Positions 41,311-50,137 of a stretch of 64,000 nt of DNA are shown here, in pieces; the first letter of the stretch is position 1; each line of letters begins with the position of its first letter. Both the position numbers and the translations under genes were made by a program. Source of the stretch: Billgrantia endophytica (GTDB taxonomy: Bacteria > Pseudomonadota > Gammaproteobacteria > Pseudomonadales > Halomonadaceae); NCBI RefSeq assembly GCF_002879615.1, contig NZ_PNRF01000047.1:39388-103387 (forward strand), written 5' to 3'. The notes beneath the pieces are model-generated. The model searched no databases, was not told the DNA's origin, and worked only from the letters and a program-made list of their open reading frames with translations.

Positions 41311-42753
41311 TCAATGGCTGTCGATCATGCGTTCCAGATCCACGGCCAGCGGGTCGAGTACCTGGGCCCAGTTGAGCCAGGGGGTCGTGGCGGTGCCATT
41401 GACCAGCACACTGAAGACGCCCCATCGCCCCGAACGGGTACGAAAGTAGCCACTGACCGCGCGCACGGCAACCGGTTGATTGAGCGTACCGGTCTTGAGC
41501 ATGACGTGATCCTGGAAGGTGGGCGAGCCTCGGCGAATGAAATTGGCCACGCCGGTGGCTGGCGACTGGAAGCTGGCCACGAAGCTCGGAAAGAGCGCCG
41601 TACGGTGGAACATGCTCTCCAGCATCACGTTGGCCCCGTGAGCCGAGATGCGGCTTTCCGGCGTCAGGCCGCTGCCACTGCGCAGCTCCAGCGGGCCGTG
41701 GTCGGGAATGCCGCCAACGAAGTGCTCGATGACTTCTCCGCCCTGGAGCAGAGTGCTACGTGGGGTGTCGACCAGATTGAGCGCCAGCACATCGGCCATG
41801 AAATTGTTGGAATAGTTCATGGTGCGCAGGAGCAATTCCTGCAACGGCTTGCCGTCGACCGCCGCCAGGGTGCGCGTGGCAGCGGACGGCTCCTCGACGC
41901 TGGTGGCATATCCCTGGCGCACCACGATGCCGGCCTGCTCGAGCATGGCTGCCATGGTGCGGGCCGTCTGCCGGGCGGGGTCGCTGCTGGCGCGGTAGAC
42001 TTCGCGTGGCGAGGCGTTCAGGGAAATCTGTCCGCCCAGCACCATGGTGTCTTCACCCTCGCGGGTGACGCGCTCGGCGCTGAACTCGGTGCCACTGTTG
42101 GGTGGGCGAGTCTCGACCCGGTTGTCGATACCGACGATCGGCGACTGACTGTCGCAGCTGGTGACCCGTGCCGGCTCGCCGGCAGCCGCTCCGGGAGCCA
42201 CGCTGACGCACCAGCTGCCATGATTGACACCCGCCGAGGAGAGTAGCGCACTGTAGGCGTTGGCTGTCCGTGAACTGGCCTGGCAGCGGTCGGTGGTGAT
42301 GCACTCCACCGGTCCGAAGCGCCATTGACTGACCACCAGGCGGCCCGCCACCTCGCGCACGCCATGCTGGTGCAGACGCTGGGCCAGGCGCCACAGGTCT
42401 TCGGTGGCCAGGGCTGGGTCGCCACCTCCCTCGAATATCAGGTCGCCAGCCAGCACGCCATTGCCGTCGAGCTCGACATCGCTGACCAGGCGCGTGGTGA
42501 AGCGGTGCTGGGGACCCCAGCGGTCCAGCGCCGCCGCCGCCAGATATGCCTTGGAGACCGAGGCCGGCGATAGCTGGCGCTGGGGTTCGATGGCACCCAG
42601 CACTTCACCCGGTGCGCCGCCATCACCCAGCAGCCTTGCTTCGGCACCGATCAGAAATCCGCTTTCGGCCATACGGCCGAGTTCAGTGAAGCCCGCTCCC
42701 AGAGCCGTCAAAGGCATGAATAGACCGCACAGCAGGACAAGGCGACGCAACAT
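41311..42753 (-). CDS. dacB: D-alanyl-D-alanine carboxypeptidase/endopeptidase (PBP4)
   Basis: The 480-residue periplasmic enzyme with a signal peptide (1-20) trims peptidoglycan. The penicillin-binding motifs are SVSK (Ser65-Lys68), SNN in NYSNNFMADVL and KTGTLNQPVAV; the large insert between the first two is as in DacB. The C-terminus FSVLVNG is normal. It lies 18 bases from the TrmB-like gene upstream. Confidence 0.93.
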   Translation of the reverse strand: MLRRLVLLCGLFMPLTALGAGFTELGRMAESGFLIGAEARLLGDGGAPGEVLGAIEPQRQLSPASVSKAYLAAAALDRWGPQHRFTTRLVSDVELDGNGVLAGDLIFEGGGDPALATEDLWRLAQRLHQHGVREVAGRLVVSQWRFGPVECITTDRCQASSRTANAYSALLSSAGVNHGSWCVSVAPGAAAGEPARVTSCDSQSPIVGIDNRVETRPPNSGTEFSAERVTREGEDTMVLGGQISLNASPREVYRASSDPARQTARTMAAMLEQAGIVVRQGYATSVEEPSAATRTLAAVDGKPLQELLLRTMNYSNNFMADVLALNLVDTPRSTLLQGGEVIEHFVGGIPDHGPLELRSGSGLTPESRISAHGANVMLESMFHRTALFPSFVASFQSPATGVANFIRRGSPTFQDHVMLKTGTLNQPVAVRAVSGYFRTRSGRWGVFSVLVNGTATTPWLNWAQVLDPLAVDLERMIDSH

Positions 42754-42771
42754 GGCAATAGGAACCTCGAA

Positions 42772-43545
42772 TCAGGAAACAGTGGACCTGCATGTGCCGC
42801 CGGTCATGGGTACCTTATCCAGCGAAGCAGCCGGTACCAGACCGGGAGCGTGGGGCAGGCTGGCCGTCAGGCACCAGAGTGACTGACCGCTGGTGTGATA
42901 CTTCCGTTCAAAAGGCGTGAGACAACCGTCATCGGGTATGTGGGGCTGCACGGCGACCTCGATCCCCGTTGCCTGCTCGATGGCCAGGGCGAACTCTTCC
43001 AGGTAGAGACGCCAGTTGGAACGAAGCTCGAGCCGCCCTCCCAGTGCCAGGATAACGGAAAAAACCGGGTGGCCATGCCAGCGCATCTTGAGGTGCGCCG
43101 CCTTGGGATAGGGATTCGGATAGAGCAGGTAATGGTGTGCCGGCTGCCAGCCGGCCGCCAGCGCCAGTCGCCAGAAATCCACCAGGTCGGCACGCACCAG
43201 CAAGCCGTTGTCAGGCAGGGCGCCGTGATCGCGCGCGAGCCGGTCGGCGCTTCTGTCCACGCCAATGACCACATGGTCGGGAAAGCGGGTGGCCAGCCGA
43301 CGCGTCGACAGCCCGACTCCGCAGCCGGCATCGAGGATCAGTCGCGTCCGGCGGAAGCCATCGGGCTGACGAGCGCCAAGCCATGTATCCGCCTGCTCGA
43401 AGGCCAGGCGGGTATGGATGGCGACCGGCTTGCGAAACGGATGGCTCAAGGCTCGCTCGACGCGTCGTGTCAGATCCTGATGCGGACCCGGCTGATTGGT
43501 CACGATAGTACGAGAAGTGGCGTGCATGCGGCTCAGTTGAATCAT
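42772..43545 (-). CDS. TrmB-like SAM-dependent methyltransferase
   Basis: The 257-residue protein has the SAM motif LILDAGCGVGLSTRRLA and VVIGVDRSADRLAR. The region ALAAGWQPAHHYLLYPNPYPKAAHLKMRW corresponds to the substrate strand of tRNA (guanine-46-N7) methyltransferase TrmB, where the usual reading is FPDPWPKKRHHKRR. The changed motif suggests a TrmB-like paralogue with different specificity. ATG 43545 is taken; Met7 (MHATSRTIV) is an alternative. It is divergently arranged from fabY. Confidence 0.75.
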   Translation of the reverse strand: MIQLSRMHATSRTIVTNQPGPHQDLTRRVERALSHPFRKPVAIHTRLAFEQADTWLGARQPDGFRRTRLILDAGCGVGLSTRRLATRFPDHVVIGVDRSADRLARDHGALPDNGLLVRADLVDFWRLALAAGWQPAHHYLLYPNPYPKAAHLKMRWHGHPVFSVILALGGRLELRSNWRLYLEEFALAIEQATGIEVAVQPHIPDDGCLTPFERKYHTSGQSLWCLTASLPHAPGLVPAASLDKVPMTGGTCRSTVS

Positions 43546-43737
43546 GTGCGAAAGCTGACCATTCTAGCAGCCGTATCGTGACGCGCGAGGCGTAAATAAA
43601 AATGGCGCGCCCCCGAAGGAACACGCCCACATACCCACTCGTATGACTCAAACAGCACGTGAAGGATAGCTCGATCACCGCCCCATTTCAAACGTTCGTT
43701 TTTTCGCAATGGCTGTCCTGTCCTGTTCCGGGAGCCC

Positions 43738-43767
43738 ATGACGGGGTCCCGAACCGGGTGCTATGAT
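43738..43767 (+). promoter_or_regulatory. Putative sigma-70 promoter of fabY
   Basis: An extended -10 TG-C-TATGAT (43759-43767) is preceded, 18 bases upstream, by ATGACG (43738-43743), 4/6 to TTGACA. It lies 58 bases before the TTG start. Confidence 0.4.
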
Positions 43768-43824
43768 CGCCAATCTCATACTTATAACAGCGACTCGCAC
43801 AAACAGCACAACGAGGAAAGCGGC

Positions 43825-45729
43825 TTGTCACACTTACCGGTGATCGTCGGCATGGGCGGCATAAACGCCGCCGGTCGAACTTCTGGCCATCAAGCCTTTC
43901 GTCGCACCGTTATCGATGCCCTGACCGATGACGACCAGCAGACGCTCCTGCTGGGCCTGGCTGCCCTGATGGGGCTGGGTAGCCATCGAGACGGCGCCTG
44001 GCATGATGTCCACGGCCAATCTGTCAGCCCAGCGACGCTGGCCGAGCGGTGCCGCGGGCAGGTGCTGGACCACACCCTGATCCGGCGTATCGAAGACCCT
44101 CGCTTCCACGACGATGGCCTGCCAGGCAACCGCCGGGCCAGCCTGGAACTTGGGAGCGAACTGACGTTCCGCATCCGCCGACGCCAGTTGCCCGAGCGTC
44201 TGCCCGCCACCTGGCAGGTTCGCGAGGTGGACCGCCATGTCCTCGAGGTCACGGTGCCTGCCGGCGACCTGGACGTGATGCTGCCAGAGACCCGGCAGGC
44301 CCAGGTCCGCGCGGCGGGACAGCTGCCTAGCGGTTTCAACCCCAGTCGCTATTATCGCAGCGTGCATCATCCACGCGGTTTGTCGATGTCGATCTTCGCC
44401 GCCAGCGACTGCCTGGGCAGCAGCGGATTCGAATGGGAAACCCTGCGCGACCGCCTCGATCCGGACGATGTGGCCGTCTATGCCGGCAACTCCATCGGCC
44501 AGCTCGACGACGAAGGCTGGGGCGGGCTGCTCAAGAGCTTTGTCTCCGGCAACCGGGCCACGTCCAAGCAGATGCCGCTGGGCTATGGCCAGATGCCGGC
44601 CGACTTCCTCAACGCCTACGTACTGGGCAGCGTGGGCGGCACCGGCGCCGTCCTCGGGGCCTGCGCCAGCTTCCTCTACAACCTGCGCCTGGGGGTGGAG
44701 GATATCCGCAGCGGACAGCGCCGTGCGGTCATGGTCGGCACCTCGGATGCGCCGATAACGCCGGAGATCATCGAAGGCTTTCGTGCCATGGGGGCACTGG
44801 CCGACGACGAGAGCCTCAAGGCGCTGGATGCCCTGGAGCTGTTGACCGATGCGGATTATCAGCGAGCCTGCCGCCCTTTCGCCCGTAACTGCGGCTTCAC
44901 CATCGCCGAATCCAGCCAGTTCATCCTGTTGCTGGACGATTCCCTTGCCCTGGAGATCGGCGCCGAGATCCTCGGCAGTGTACCGGCCGTCTTCGTCAAC
45001 GCCGATGGCTGGAAGCGCTCGATCTCGGCCCCCGGTATCGGCAACTACATTACCCTGGGCAAGGCGGCCGCCCTGGTACGGGACATGCTCGGTGAAAAAG
45101 CGCTGCGGGAACGTACCTTTCTCCACGCCCACGGCACCAGCACTCCCAAGAATCGCGTGACCGAGTCCCATGTCTTCGACCTGGTCGCCAAGGCACACGA
45201 TATCCATAGCTGGCCCGTGGTGGCCGTCAAGGCCTTCGTCGGCCACTCCCAGGGCAGCGCGGCCGGCGACCAGTTGGTCAGTGCCCTCGGCTCCTTCGCC
45301 CAGGGCCTGCTGCCGGGCATTCCAACCCTGGATGCCGTCGCCGAGGACGTGTATGCCGAACGACTCTGCTTTTCCCGCGAGCCTCAATCCTTCAGCGCCG
45401 ACGCCGCCTTCATCAATGCCAAGGGGTTTGGCGGCAACAATGCCACCGGCGTGGTGCTCTCGCCGGACGTGACCGAGCGGCTGCTGCTGCAGCGTCATGG
45501 TGAAGCGGCCCTGACTGCCTGGCGAGAGCGCCGCGAGGCGACCCGGGAGGCAAGCCGGGCCTACCTGGCCAAGGCCGACCATGGACACTATCAGGCTCGG
45601 TATCGCTTCGGCGAGGGCGTTCTGGAAGGGCCTGAGCTCGATGTCAGTGTGGAACGCATTCTTATCCCGGGCTTCGCGCGGCCGGTCTCGCTGGTGGTGG
45701 ACAACCCCTTCGGCCAACTGGACGAGTGA
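43825..45729 (+). CDS. fabY: Beta-ketoacyl-ACP synthase FabY
   Basis: FabY starts fatty-acid synthesis in Pseudomonas-type bacteria by condensing acetyl-CoA with malonyl-ACP. The start is TTG at 43825: GAGGAAAG lies 9 bases before it and the family N-terminus SHLPVIVGMGGINAAGR follows directly. The thiolase-fold triad is Cys (LGACASFLYNL), His (HAHGTSTPKN) and His (GHSQGSAAGDQL). The closing region GFGGNNATGVVLSP is normal. The 634-residue length is as expected. The weak TTG start hints at modest, possibly regulated translation. It lies between the TrmB-like gene (divergent) and coaD. Confidence 0.93.
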   Translation: MSHLPVIVGMGGINAAGRTSGHQAFRRTVIDALTDDDQQTLLLGLAALMGLGSHRDGAWHDVHGQSVSPATLAERCRGQVLDHTLIRRIEDPRFHDDGLPGNRRASLELGSELTFRIRRRQLPERLPATWQVREVDRHVLEVTVPAGDLDVMLPETRQAQVRAAGQLPSGFNPSRYYRSVHHPRGLSMSIFAASDCLGSSGFEWETLRDRLDPDDVAVYAGNSIGQLDDEGWGGLLKSFVSGNRATSKQMPLGYGQMPADFLNAYVLGSVGGTGAVLGACASFLYNLRLGVEDIRSGQRRAVMVGTSDAPITPEIIEGFRAMGALADDESLKALDALELLTDADYQRACRPFARNCGFTIAESSQFILLLDDSLALEIGAEILGSVPAVFVNADGWKRSISAPGIGNYITLGKAAALVRDMLGEKALRERTFLHAHGTSTPKNRVTESHVFDLVAKAHDIHSWPVVAVKAFVGHSQGSAAGDQLVSALGSFAQGLLPGIPTLDAVAEDVYAERLCFSREPQSFSADAAFINAKGFGGNNATGVVLSPDVTERLLLQRHGEAALTAWRERREATREASRAYLAKADHGHYQARYRFGEGVLEGPELDVSVERILIPGFARPVSLVVDNPFGQLDE

Positions 45730-45814
45730 CCCTCCGTGGCCGGGCAGATATTGTCGGCTCGGCCACGGGCGGTTACCCTGAGCCCCCTTGAGTCCTGCAA
45801 GTGAGCCGAGCGCC

Positions 45815-46294
45815 ATGAAGACAGCGGTCTACCCCGGCACCTTCGACCCCATCACCCACGGCCATTTCGACTTGATCGAGCGTGCCTCGCACCTCTTCGA
45901 CAATGTCGTGGTGGCGATCTCCGCCAGCCCCGGCAAAGGGCCCGCCCTAGACCTCGGGACCCGCATCACCCTGGCCCGGGAAGTGGTGGCCGAGCTCGGC
46001 AATGTCGAGGTCATCGGTTTCAATGGCCTGCTGACCGACATGATGATCGAGCAGAAGGCATATATCATATTGCGCGGCCTTCGTGCGGTATCCGACTTCG
46101 AGTACGAGCTGCAACTGGCCAACATGTACCGTGCCCAGGCGCCCGAGCTGGAAAGCGTCTTCCTCACCCCGGCGGTGGAAAACTCCTACATCTCCTCCAC
46201 CATCGTGCGGGAAATCGCCAAGCTCGGCGGCGATGTCACACGGCTGGTCCATCCCAGGGTCGCCGAGACGCTGCGAAGCCATTACAATACCTGA
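45815..46294 (+). CDS. coaD: Phosphopantetheine adenylyltransferase
   Basis: The 159-residue enzyme makes dephospho-CoA from phosphopantetheine and ATP. GTFDPITHGHFDLIERA with the HxGH motif and ENSYISSTIVREIAKLGG with the ISSTxxR motif are complete. ATG 45815 starts the usual MKTAVYPGTFDP. Confidence 0.97.
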   Translation: MKTAVYPGTFDPITHGHFDLIERASHLFDNVVVAISASPGKGPALDLGTRITLAREVVAELGNVEVIGFNGLLTDMMIEQKAYIILRGLRAVSDFEYELQLANMYRAQAPELESVFLTPAVENSYISSTIVREIAKLGGDVTRLVHPRVAETLRSHYNT

Positions 46295-46381
46295 CCAGAA
46301 TGCTCGGCCATACACGCCGATAGGCATCATCCAGGGCGAGGCCAGCCTCGCTGGCCACGCCTTACTCGCGAGGTAGCCCTC

Positions 46382-46630
46382 ATGGCACTGATGATCACCG
46401 ACGAGTGCATCAACTGCGACGTCTGCGAGCCCGAATGCCCCAACGGCGCCATCTCGGCGGGTGAAGAGATCTACGTTATCGACCCCAACCTGTGCACCGA
46501 GTGCGTCGGCCACTACGACGAACCCCAGTGCCAGCAGGTGTGCCCCGTGGACTGCATTCCGCTGGATCCGGAGCGCAAGGAAAGCCGTGATCAACTGATG
46601 GAGAAGTACCACATCATTACCGCGGCATAG
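46382..46630 (+). CDS. YfhL-type 2[4Fe-4S] ferredoxin
   Basis: The 82-residue ferredoxin has CINCDVCEPECPNGAI and CTECVGHYDEPQCQQVCPVDC, eight cysteines with the extended second loop typical of YfhL/Allochromatium-type ferredoxins. These are conserved directly after coaD in many gammaproteobacteria. The start ATG 46382 follows GAGGTAGCCC. Confidence 0.95.
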   Translation: MALMITDECINCDVCEPECPNGAISAGEEIYVIDPNLCTECVGHYDEPQCQQVCPVDCIPLDPERKESRDQLMEKYHIITAA

Positions 46631-46713
46631 GCCACTCCGCTCACGCACGGGCTGTTGCGTCGTGGTCACGCGCACGCCATGCTGCAGCGTTTCGTCAATC
46701 ATCGGAACAGGCC

Positions 46714-48060
46714 GTGGCCTCCCAGGATCTCGTGACACCCTCCGCCGCCCGACGCCGCATCTGGACGCTGGCCTGGCCGATCATCCTCTCGAATATCACC
46801 GTGCCACTGCTGGGTCTGGTGGATACCGCCGTGGTCGGCCACCTGCCGGACTCCCGTTACCTGGCGGCGGTGACGCTGGGCGCCACCCTGTTCAGCTTCC
46901 TCTATTGGGGCTTCGGCTTCCTGCGCATGGGTACCACCGGGCTGACCTCCCAGGCGACGGGGCGCGAAAACGACAGCGAGGTACGAAACCTGCTGGGCCA
47001 GTCGCTGCTGCTGGCCATCGGCATCGGCTTGCTGCTGATCCTCTTTTCCCAGCCGCTTATCGGCCTCGGCCTGTGGCTGCTGGACGGCAGCGAAGTGGCG
47101 ACCGGACTGGCTGCGGAATATGCCCAGATCCGCATCCTCTCGGCGCCCGCCGTGTTGGCCAACTATGCGATTATCGGCTGGTTCCTGGGCCAGCAGAATT
47201 CCCGGGTCACCCTCGCCATCCTGGTCCTGACCAATGGTGTCAATATCGTCCTGGACCTGCTCTTCGTGGTGGGTTTCGGAATGACCAGCGATGGCGTCGC
47301 CTGGGCGACGGTCATCGCCGACTACACGGCGCTGGCCTTTGGTGCCTGGCTGGTCAGCCGTCAGCTGAAACTGCTGGAGGGGCGTTTCCTGCGTGAGCGG
47401 CTGCTCAAGCTCGCGGCCTATGCCAAACTGTTCCAGGTCAATGCCAACCTGTTCGTGCGCACCCTGGGCCTGCTCTTTGCCATGGCCTTCTTCACTTCGC
47501 GAGGCGCCGTGCAGGGAGACACGATGCTGGCCGCCAATGCCGTCCTGCTGCAGTTCATCATGTTGACCTCCTATGCGCTGGACGGCTTTGCCCATGCCGT
47601 CGAGGCACTGATCGGTCGCTCGGTAGGGCGCCGCCGCTGGGATGAATTCGGCGCTGCCGTGCGCTCGGCGGCCTGGTTCTCGCTCATGACCGCCGCCACG
47701 GCATCACTGGTCTTTGCTCTGGGCGGCCACTATCTCATCGCGATGTTGACGAGCCTACCGGAGGTGCGCGACACGGCGGGCTCCTATCTGCCATGGATGG
47801 TGGTCATGCCGCTGATCGCTGTCTGGAGCTACCTGTTCGATGGGGTCTTCATAGGGGCTACCGCCACCCGTGAAATGCGCAACAGCATCTTCGTCGGGCT
47901 GGCGGTCTACCTGCCGGCATGGTGGCTCACCCAGGGCTTCGGCAACCACGGCCTATGGCTGTCGTTCCTGCTCTTTGCCCTGGTGCGCTCGGCCGTACTG
48001 TCGGCTTATTTCCTGCATTATCGCCGCACGCGCTGGCAATCGGTGCCCCGTACCCTTTGA
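46714..48060 (+). CDS. dinF: MATE family efflux transporter (DinF-like)
   Basis: The 448-residue transporter has 12 membrane helices and the MATE signatures TLAWPIILSNITVPLLGLVD, TAVVGHLPDSRYLAAVTLGA and YLFDGVFIGATATREMRNS of the DinF branch. It exports organic cations or other toxic molecules using Na+ or H+. The start is GTG at 46714 (AGGCCGTGG); no better ATG is near. Confidence 0.9.
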   Translation: MASQDLVTPSAARRRIWTLAWPIILSNITVPLLGLVDTAVVGHLPDSRYLAAVTLGATLFSFLYWGFGFLRMGTTGLTSQATGRENDSEVRNLLGQSLLLAIGIGLLLILFSQPLIGLGLWLLDGSEVATGLAAEYAQIRILSAPAVLANYAIIGWFLGQQNSRVTLAILVLTNGVNIVLDLLFVVGFGMTSDGVAWATVIADYTALAFGAWLVSRQLKLLEGRFLRERLLKLAAYAKLFQVNANLFVRTLGLLFAMAFFTSRGAVQGDTMLAANAVLLQFIMLTSYALDGFAHAVEALIGRSVGRRRWDEFGAAVRSAAWFSLMTAATASLVFALGGHYLIAMLTSLPEVRDTAGSYLPWMVVMPLIAVWSYLFDGVFIGATATREMRNSIFVGLAVYLPAWWLTQGFGNHGLWLSFLLFALVRSAVLSAYFLHYRRTRWQSVPRTL

Positions 48061-48179
48061 CAAACCCCTGCGCCCGCCTCACCGTTGACCCGTCGAACAG
48101 GGCAACTTCATGAGGTTGCGCTATTTTTCTGAGACGACCCCGACAGCAACTTCCACAACTTAGAAGAAGCGAAACCGCC

Positions 48180-49490
48180 ATGCTCAAATTCCTGTCCAGG
48201 CCTGCCGTGAGGCTGGTCGACCGTTACTTGCCCGACCCCTTCATATTCGTGCTATTGCTGACCATCGCCGCCGCTGCCGCTGCCATCGCCGTCGAACGCC
48301 AGACGCCATTGGCAGTGATGCGCTTCTGGGGTGACGGCTTCTGGAACCTGCTCACCTTCTCGATGCAGATGCTGCTGGTACTGGTCACCGGCTTCATGCT
48401 GGCCAGCTCGCCTCCGGTCAAGCGGGTGCTACAGCAGTTGGCCGGACGGGCCACGAGCGCTGGCGGGGCTATTATCCTGGTTACCCTCGTCTCCCTGGTC
48501 GCCAGCTGGATCAACTGGGGCTTCGGGCTGGTAGTCGGCGCCCTGTTCGCCAAGGAGCTTGCCCGTCTGGTGCGCGTCGATTATCGCCTGCTGGTGGCCA
48601 GCGCCTACTCCGGGTTCGTGGTATGGCATGGTGGACTTGCCGGCTCCATTCCGTTGACCATCGCCACCGAAGGCCACTTCACCGCTGACCAGATCGGCGT
48701 GATCGGTACCGGCTCGACCATTTTCGCCTTCTTCAACCTGGCGATCGTGGTCTGCCTGTTTATCAGTATCCCGCTGGTCAACCGGCTGATGCTGCCCGAC
48801 GAAAAGGACAGCGTCTATGTGGACCCGAAGCTGCTGGATGACGGACCCGAGGCACGCGCACGGGTGACACGCCCGGCCGAGCGCCTGGAAAACAGCGTGA
48901 CCCTGGCTTGGCTGGTGGGCATCCCGGGCGTGATATTCCTGCTCGATCACTTCATCCTGCGGGACGGCAGTCTGAACCTGAATGTCGTCAACTTCATGTT
49001 CCTGTTTCTCGCCATCGTGCTGCACCGCACGCCCCGCAGCCTGCTCGAAAGCCTCAACGAGGCGATCAAGGGTGGAGCCGGCATCGTCATCCAGTTCCCC
49101 TTCTATGCCGGCATCATGGGGATCATGGTGCAGTCGGGCCTGGCCGAATCCATGTCCCAGGGGTTGATTTCGTTTGCCACCGAGACATCGCTGCCGTTCT
49201 GGACCTTCATCAGTGCCGGCATCGTCAACCTGTTCATCCCCTCGGGTGGCGGCCAGTGGGCGGTGCAGGCTCCCGTCATGCTGCCGGCAGCCGAGGCCCT
49301 GGGCGTGGATGTGGCACGAGTCTCCATGGCCATTGCCTGGGGCGACGCCTGGACCAATCTGCTGCAGCCGTTCTGGGCCCTGCCGGTACTGGCAATTGCC
49401 GGGCTGAAGGCCAAGGACATCATGGGCTTCTGCCTGATCCAGCTGTTCATCACCGGCATTATCATCTCCGTGGGCCTGACCTGGTTCTGA
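48180..49490 (+). CDS. atoE: Short-chain fatty acid transporter (AtoE family)
   Basis: The 436-residue, ~11-helix transporter has FWGDGFWNLLTFSMQMLLVL, INWGFGLVVGALFAKELARL and PSGGGQWAVQAPVMLPAAEA, which are the hallmarks of AtoE. It takes up short-chain fatty acids such as acetoacetate or butyrate. The start ATG 48180 follows a GAAGCGAAACCGCC leader. It stands alone with its own terminator. Confidence 0.93.
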   Translation: MLKFLSRPAVRLVDRYLPDPFIFVLLLTIAAAAAAIAVERQTPLAVMRFWGDGFWNLLTFSMQMLLVLVTGFMLASSPPVKRVLQQLAGRATSAGGAIILVTLVSLVASWINWGFGLVVGALFAKELARLVRVDYRLLVASAYSGFVVWHGGLAGSIPLTIATEGHFTADQIGVIGTGSTIFAFFNLAIVVCLFISIPLVNRLMLPDEKDSVYVDPKLLDDGPEARARVTRPAERLENSVTLAWLVGIPGVIFLLDHFILRDGSLNLNVVNFMFLFLAIVLHRTPRSLLESLNEAIKGGAGIVIQFPFYAGIMGIMVQSGLAESMSQGLISFATETSLPFWTFISAGIVNLFIPSGGGQWAVQAPVMLPAAEALGVDVARVSMAIAWGDAWTNLLQPFWALPVLAIAGLKAKDIMGFCLIQLFITGIIISVGLTWF

Positions 49491-49523
49491 GCCGGTCGTG
49501 AGCCGCCTATCGGGCTGACATGG

Positions 49524-49560
49524 CGCCTTGCCCACGAGTCGTGACAACCGGGGCAAGGCG
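49524..49560 (+). terminator. Terminator after atoE
   Basis: Inverted arms CGCCTTGCCC (49524-49533) and GGGCAAGGCG (49551-49560) are followed by TTATGCT, 34 bases past the atoE stop. Confidence 0.55.
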
Positions 49561-49594
49561 TTATGCTGTCAGGACAACACCACAGGACATCGCT

Positions 49595-50131
49595 ATGGAT
49601 CACCACGACCTGCCCGGTCAGCATGAATTGAGCATGACCGTGCTGATGACCCCCGATATGGCCAATTTCAGCGGCAAGGTACATGGCGGGGCCATCCTGA
49701 AGAAGCTCGATGAAGTGGCCTATGCCTGCGCCAGCCGTTACTCCGGCCATTACGTCGTCACCCTGTCCGTCGATCAGGTACTGTTCAAGCAGCCGATCCA
49801 CGTGGGCGAACTGGTCACCTTCCTCGCCAGCGTCAACCATGTCGGCCACTCCTCCATGGAGATCGGCATCAAGGTGGTGGCCGAGAACATTCGCGACAAG
49901 GTGATACGACATACCAACAGCTGCTATCTGACCATGGTGGCCGTGGACTCGAACGGCCAGCCGGCCAGGGTGCCACCGCTCAAGCTGGCGACGTCGCTGC
50001 AGAAGCTACGCTTCGAGAAGGCCACCCTGCGCAAGACGTTGCGCAAGCGGGCGGAAGAGGAAGAGCACCGCACCCAGAAGGACCACTTTGCCAGTCAGGA
50101 ACCCAAGCCTGGCCGGCACGGAGACGAGTAA
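49595..50131 (+). CDS. Acyl-CoA thioesterase, hotdog fold (YciA-like)
   Basis: The 178-residue protein has the hotdog signature MTPDMANFSGKVHGGAILKK with the catalytic Asp (LDEVAYACASRYSG), followed by VVTLSVDQVLFKQPIHVGEL. It hydrolyses acyl-CoA thioesters. Compared with YciA it has a C-terminal basic extension of ~45 residues (LRKTLRKRAEEEEHRTQ). ATG 49595 (MDHHDLPGQHELSMT) is preferred. The next gene starts 6 bases after its stop. Confidence 0.9.
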   Translation: MDHHDLPGQHELSMTVLMTPDMANFSGKVHGGAILKKLDEVAYACASRYSGHYVVTLSVDQVLFKQPIHVGELVTFLASVNHVGHSSMEIGIKVVAENIRDKVIRHTNSCYLTMVAVDSNGQPARVPPLKLATSLQKLRFEKATLRKTLRKRAEEEEHRTQKDHFASQEPKPGRHGDE

Positions 50132-50137
50132 GGCGCC

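Noticed and set aside
43834..45816. A 660-codon open frame on the minus strand opposite fabY
   Set aside because: FabY on the plus strand has all catalytic motifs. The antisense frame has no recognisable domain and is a common effect of high GC content.
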